Below, piece by piece: positions 35,101 through 41,100 of a stretch of 64,000 nt of DNA. Each line of letters begins with the position of its first letter. Position 1 is the stretch's first letter. Below the pieces are notes generated by a model, which did no database searches, was not told the origin of the DNA, and saw only the letters and a list, made by a program, of their open reading frames with translations. The DNA comes from Nematostella vectensis (taxonomy: Eukaryota; Cnidaria; Anthozoa; Actiniaria; Edwardsiidae): positions 4,215,501-4,279,500 of the forward strand of contig NC_064047.1 in assembly GCF_932526225.1 (NCBI RefSeq), written 5' to 3'. A program made the position numbers and the translations under genes.

Positions 35101-38100
35101 CAAAGTGTTTAATGCGAAGTGCGTCACTTGTTATAAAGTGTGTCAGGTATTACAAAGTGTTCGTCAGTTATTACAAAGTGTGTTAGGTATTAAAATGTAT
35201 CTCAGGTACTAGTGTATTAAATATTACAAATAGTGTCAGATTTATCAAAGTAGGATCTCTATCCTACTGCCCTTGCGCCATCATAACATAACATACATTT
35301 TTCCCCCATGTTTCCCATCTCACGCAGTGGTAAAAGGTCTATATTTACCGCAGGACGATTCGCCAGGAGATCTCTATCCTACTGCCCTTGCGTCATCAGA
35401 ACATCGTCGCGCTGGAAGGCTTCTGCCTTAGCCCCCTCTGCCTTGTTTTGGAGTTCGCACCTCTTGGGGCCCTGGATCGAGTCTTGGTGAACTACAAGCG
35501 CGCGGGAGTGAGGCTAAATCCTTACGTCATGCAGAAGTGTATTGTTCAGGTCAGGAAAAATGCGTGTGTTCCGGTAATTATTATTATTATTATAACTATT
35601 ACTATTACTATTACTATTACTATTACTATTACTATTACTATTACTATTACTATTACTATTACTATTACTATTACTATTACTATTACTATTACTGTTACTG
35701 TTACTGTTACTGTTATTAATTGTTATTGTTATTGTTGTTATTATTATTATTGTTATTTTTATTGTTGTTATTGTTATTGTTATTGTTATTGATAAAGACT
35801 TTTTTGTTAGTGATGTCGATGTTGGCAGTGGTGGTGATGATGTTAGTATTGAAGATGTTGGTGGTAATGGTGATGGTGATGGTGGTAGTAGTGATGTTGG
35901 CGGTAATGGTGATGGTGGTGGTGATGGTGGTGGTGATGGTGATGGTGGTAGTAGTGATGATGGCGGTGATGGTGGTGGTGATGGTGATGGTGGTCGTAGT
36001 GAAGATGTTGGTGGTGGTGATGTTAGTATTGAAGATGTTGGTGGTAATAGTGATGGTGGTGGTGATGGTGGTAGTAGTGATGTTGGCGGTGATGGTAATG
36101 GTGATGGTGATGGTGGTCGTAGTGATGTTGTCAGTAATGGTGATGGTGATGGTGGTGGTGATGATGGTAATAGTGATGTTGTCGGTAATGGTGATGGTGA
36201 TGGTGGTGGTAATGGTGATGGTGATGGTGGTGGTAATGGTGATGGTGGTGGTAATGGTGATGGTGGTGGTGGTGGTGGTGGTGATGGTGATGGTGATGGT
36301 GATGGTGATGGTGATGGTGATGGTGATGGTGATGGTGATGGTGATGGTGATGGTGGTAGTAGTGATGTTGTCGGTAATGGTGATGGTGGTGGTGATGGTG
36401 GTGGTGATGGTGATGGTGATGGTGACGGTGATGGTGATGGTGGTGGTGATGGTGATGGTGGTCGTAGTGAAGATGTTGGTGGTGGTGGTGATGGTGGTAG
36501 TAGTGATGTTGTCGGTTATGGTGGTGGTGATGGTGATGGTGATGGTGATGGTGATGGTGATGGTGATGGTGATGGTGATGGTGATGGTGATGGTGATGGT
36601 GATGGTGATGGTGATGGTGCTGGTGATGGTGATGGTGATGGTGGTGGTGGTGGTGGTGGTGGTGGTGGTGGTGGTGGTGATGGTGGTGGTGGTGATTGTG
36701 ACGGGAGTGATTAGTTCTGATATTTATAATTCATATGAATTTATTTATAGTAATAATTATGATGAAGCTGATGATGATGAAGATGTTGTTTATTTTGATG
36801 ATGATAAGACGACGACGGTGATGATGACGATGATAATGAAGATGGTGATGATGATGAAAATCAAGATAATAACGATGTTTTCTATCTCCCCTTCAGTGTG
36901 CATCAGCCCTGAAGTACCTCCACAAGCATCACATCATCTACCGCGACCTCAAGTCCGAAAACATCTTGGTCTGGACCTTTCCTCAGCCCCATGCCCCCGA
37001 GCAGAACCGCCACGACGTCCTCATTAAGGTTGCCGACTACGGTATCAGCCGGTCAGCGGCATTAGCAGGAATCAAAGGGCTTGGGGGCACCCCTGGGTTT
37101 ATGGCCCCGGAAATTGAGAAGTACGTCGGCAAGGAATGCTATACGGACAAGGTGAGAAGTTTATATATTTGTCAGAGTCAAAACACACTAGCAGGTAATT
37201 TGTATAGCCAAAATAGTCTCGTCTGGTCTGGTGCTTTTTTTAACTTTTTTTGGCTAATTCAGAACTTTTCTCTACTGATAGACCATTTAATTTTTTGTTG
37301 CGTTGTATGTTACAAAAAAAAGAATTTTTTTGCAAGAATTAAGTATCATGTTGTTGCAATATACATTTTTTTAATTCGTCAGGGATGGGTGCCCCCCCAT
37401 ATTTAAAATATGGGAAATGACCAGTAGCAGTGTGGCTGTGCCCCCCCCCCCAATTTTTTCTCAATATTTTTGTATCGTGCCCCTCCCCTAACCCCCAATA
37501 TTTCGAGGCCTGCTACAAGTCTGTTGTTGCTTCGTGAATTACAGAACAAAAACGCATCGTGTTACATGGCCTTCCTTAACAAAGCGATCATTTTGCAGGT
37601 GGACTCGTTCTCGTTCGGCATGTACATCTACGAGTTGATAGCGCTGCACCAGCCCTTCTGCGACCTGAACCCCGCCCAAGTGAAACAGATGATCGTGGAT
37701 GGACTACGACCACCGCTGACACCTAAGGTAACCAGGGTAACTTGCTATTTTATCTTGGAAATTATTATTGGATGTTTTATAAATATTTTTCCCGTGTTTA
37801 CAATACTGAAAAATTAATCAAAACAGTACAGTTATGCAAGTTCAAGAGAGCGACTTCTAATGCCTCCCTCGTTTTAGTAAGACCGATAAGTTCTTATAGT
37901 TATTCGATCCCTTAAAGTTTAAAGAAAGACTCGCCCCCATATGTTTCGCACAAAAACAAGTCATGATAAACATCTTATCCCATCGACTTCCATTGAGTTA
38001 CTGACATACTACGATTATATGACGTCAGGGTCTTCTACTACGAGCACACTTACATAAGTTATGAAGTCAATAGAGCCCATAACTTCCATCGTGCATAATT

Positions 38101-41100
38101 ATTTTGAACGTTTCCTGCCATTAGATCATTGTTTTAATTTTCAAATGTGGCTGATCAGCATTCTTTCAACTCAAAGTAACTTGCAATCCTTCGTTGTAGG
38201 ACCGTAAAGCACCCGTGTTCGCTATGGATCTGATGGCCTGGTGCTGGGAGCAGGACTCTGAAAAACGTCCAACCTCAGCCCAAGTCTACGCCTTAGCAGC
38301 CTCGCCTGAATTCTCGCGCTTGGCAGACGTGATTACCTTTGACAAGCAGCTGACCATCAACTGCGCCGTGACCGCGGGCTCGCGCGTGAGTGCGGGCTGT
38401 GGCGCGGATGGGAGGCCGAGCGTGGGTAACGAGGTCTGGGTCTGCCGCAAAGAATTGAATGCCGGGATTGGTACCGGGAAGATCAATGTTATGAGTTATA
38501 ACGGAGGGCGCTGTACTCACAAGGAGGTAGGGATTCTTGATTTAAGATAGTGTTAGTCAGCTGTTATTTTGTCATCCATTTTGTCATCAAATTCTGTTTT
38601 CATTAGAGGGGGGTTCATGTTCTCAGTGACCCAACCCCTGCTATGCCCCACCCCTGATGTTGCCTTGGATTTGATCGGTTCTTTGCAGGAGTTGACGGTT
38701 GGGAAGTCATGCATCCATGTGGCGTGTAGCGTGGGCAGTACGGTTTGGCTCGGTACAGAGTCCGGAACCCTCCACGTCTACTGTGCTATCACCTACCGAG
38801 AGCTGTGCAAGGGCGTGGTCAAGTGTGCAAAGTATATACTAAGTATGACCCACGTGCCGAGGTGCAACTGGGTGCTAGTGGCGCTAGCAGATGGATCACT
38901 CCTTGCGTATAATGACAATATATGCAACCACTACTATTACAAGGATGATAGGTAATTATTATAATGACAATATATGCAACCACTACTATTACAAGGATGA
39001 TAGGTAACTATTATAATGACAATATATGCAACCACTACTATTACAAGGATGATAGGTAACTATTATAATGAAAATATATGCAACCACTACTATTACAAGG
39101 ATGATAGGTAATTATTATAATGAAAATATATGCAACCACTACTATTACAAGGATGAAAAGGATCAGTTGTTATAATGAAAATTTTGGCAACCACTACTAT
39201 TACAAGGATGAAAGGTAATAATTATTATAATGACAATTTAGGCAATTACTACTATTACAAGGATGAAAGGTAATAATTATTATTATGACAATTTAGGCAA
39301 CCAATACTATTACAAGAGTGACTGGTATCAATTATTATAATGACAATTTAGGCAACCAATACTATTACAAGAGTGACTGGTACTAATTATTATTATGACA
39401 ATTTAGGCAACCAATACTATTACAAGAGTGACTGGTATCAATTATTATAATGGCAATTTAGGCAACCAATACTATTACAAGAGTGACTGGTATCAATTAT
39501 TATAATGACAATTTAGGCAACCACTACTATTTCAAGAGTGACTGGTATCAATTATTATAATGACAATTTAGGCAACCACTACTATTTCAAGAGTGACTGG
39601 TACTAATAATTATAATGACAATTTAGGCAACCACTACTTTTACAAGGTTGCACAATTTACATAAAAAACCGTTTAGCTTGAAATTTGTAGTTAGGGAAAA
39701 AAAGAAAACTTAGGCTCCCTTTGTATAACAACCTGTTTGGACTAACTTAGGAACATACAGGTTTTGACTGACAGGTTTTTACTGTATTATCATTATAATC
39801 ATCTGCACAACCATCACCATCGCCATCATCAGATTCACAAGAGTCCGCGCGATTTTTGCTTACCTACTTAACCCTTCCTAGTATGACACCCACGCAAGAG
39901 TTGTTACCAAGCCGCGGTTACCCTGGCAATGGGAACCCCATTCACTGCATTGCATCACTGCCAATCATGTATCCTCGTATAAAGGAGTCAACTAACGAAC
40001 CCAGTTCTTCTCTGGCCGATGAGTACATTTGCGAGGTGACGTATTGCTGATTTGGCATTATTTTGTGTATTGGAATACGTGATCGTTTTAGAAGTCATTA
40101 TCTATGGATTATTTTATGTATTTTATTATTATTCCATGTATTGTGTTTTATGATTGGCATGACGTCTCGTGTCCTGAAATACCGTGCCGTGTTGTGTCTT
40201 GACTACCGTGCCGTTTTGTTACGTGACGTACCGTGGCGTGTATGGCACGACGTACAGTGCCATGCCGTGACAAAGAGTGGTGTGATGTGACATGAAGTGT
40301 CGTGACATGCAGTGACGCAACGTGTGTCATTTTTCCTTTAGGTGTGGTGTGGTCAGGAGAAAGGCGAGATCACCGTCCTAGACGGAGATGAACTTCAGAA
40401 GATCACCACAATGCCGGCCGAGGATAACGACTCAGACGTGACTTTACTCAGGGAACAGAGTGTCTCGCACCTAGAAACTGCGAGGACATTCAGATCCGGT
40501 GGGTACCCCCTAGGGGCCATGTACCTAGAGGGGTGGGGTGGGTTAGGTTGAAGGGGTTATTAAGGGTGAGACTGCTTGGTTATTCAGAGCCGGTGGATAC
40601 CCCCCAGGGGCTATGTACCTAGAGGGGTGGGGTGGGTTGGGTTGAAGGGGTTATTAAGGGTGAGACTGCTTGGTTATTCAGAGCCGGTGGATACCCCCCA
40701 GGGGCTATGTACCTAGAGGGGTGGGGTGGGTTGGGTTGAAGGGGTTATTAAGGGGTTGTTAGGTTATTCAGAGCAAGTGGGGAGCTGAGTAACTGCCACC
40801 TCATGAGTTCTAGGTCATTCAATGTCAGTGGGTCGTTTGCTTACGCTCTTTATACCGTATATTAGCCACCGCGTATACTGAAGTTATGCGTTGGCTAATA
40901 TATGCAGCTAGGCGCTTCAGTGGGTTTTACCCATGCTAACATGCGGGCTTGTCGCGTAGTCGCGACAACTTCTTGTCAATCGACTGTATATCTAACTCTT
41001 GTGTTTCTTCCACAGGGTTCTCGTCAGATGACCCCATCGCACGATCAGTTTGGGTGACCTTGTACCCAGGCACGCGCGTCTTCCGATGGGATGCCCAGGA

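Larger units (their letters stand above)
34494..38340 (+). other. LRRK1: LRRK exons 27-31: protein kinase domain
   Basis: All catalytic elements are present. They are the glycine loop GKGTFGSV (G1959-V1966), the ATP-binding Lys in IAMK (K1984), a helix-C Glu in RQEISILL (exon 28), and YRDLKSENIL with catalytic Asp2105. Next come DYG in place of DFG (D2135-G2137), a LRRK-family hallmark, and GTPGFMAPE (ending at E2160), then VDSFSFGMYIYELI and CWEQDSEKRPTS. The kinase therefore looks active. Ser/Thr specificity follows from the family. Introns 27, 28 and 30 separate the lobes, and intron 28 is almost wholly trinucleotide repeat. Confidence 0.93.

Noticed and set aside
35388-35792. 134-codon frame ending in long Ile-Thr repeats
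   Set aside because: The first part is LRRK exon 28; beyond the donor at 35550 it is ATTACT repeat translated.
35720-37027. 435-codon open frame of Val and Met on the plus strand
   Set aside because: It is a translation of the GAT/GGT microsatellite in LRRK intron 28 and ends by running into kinase exon 29 in the wrong frame.
38930-39650. CRISPR-like array of regular repeats
   Set aside because: Units are continuous tandem copies without unique spacers, seeded by an exon end in a eukaryotic gene.
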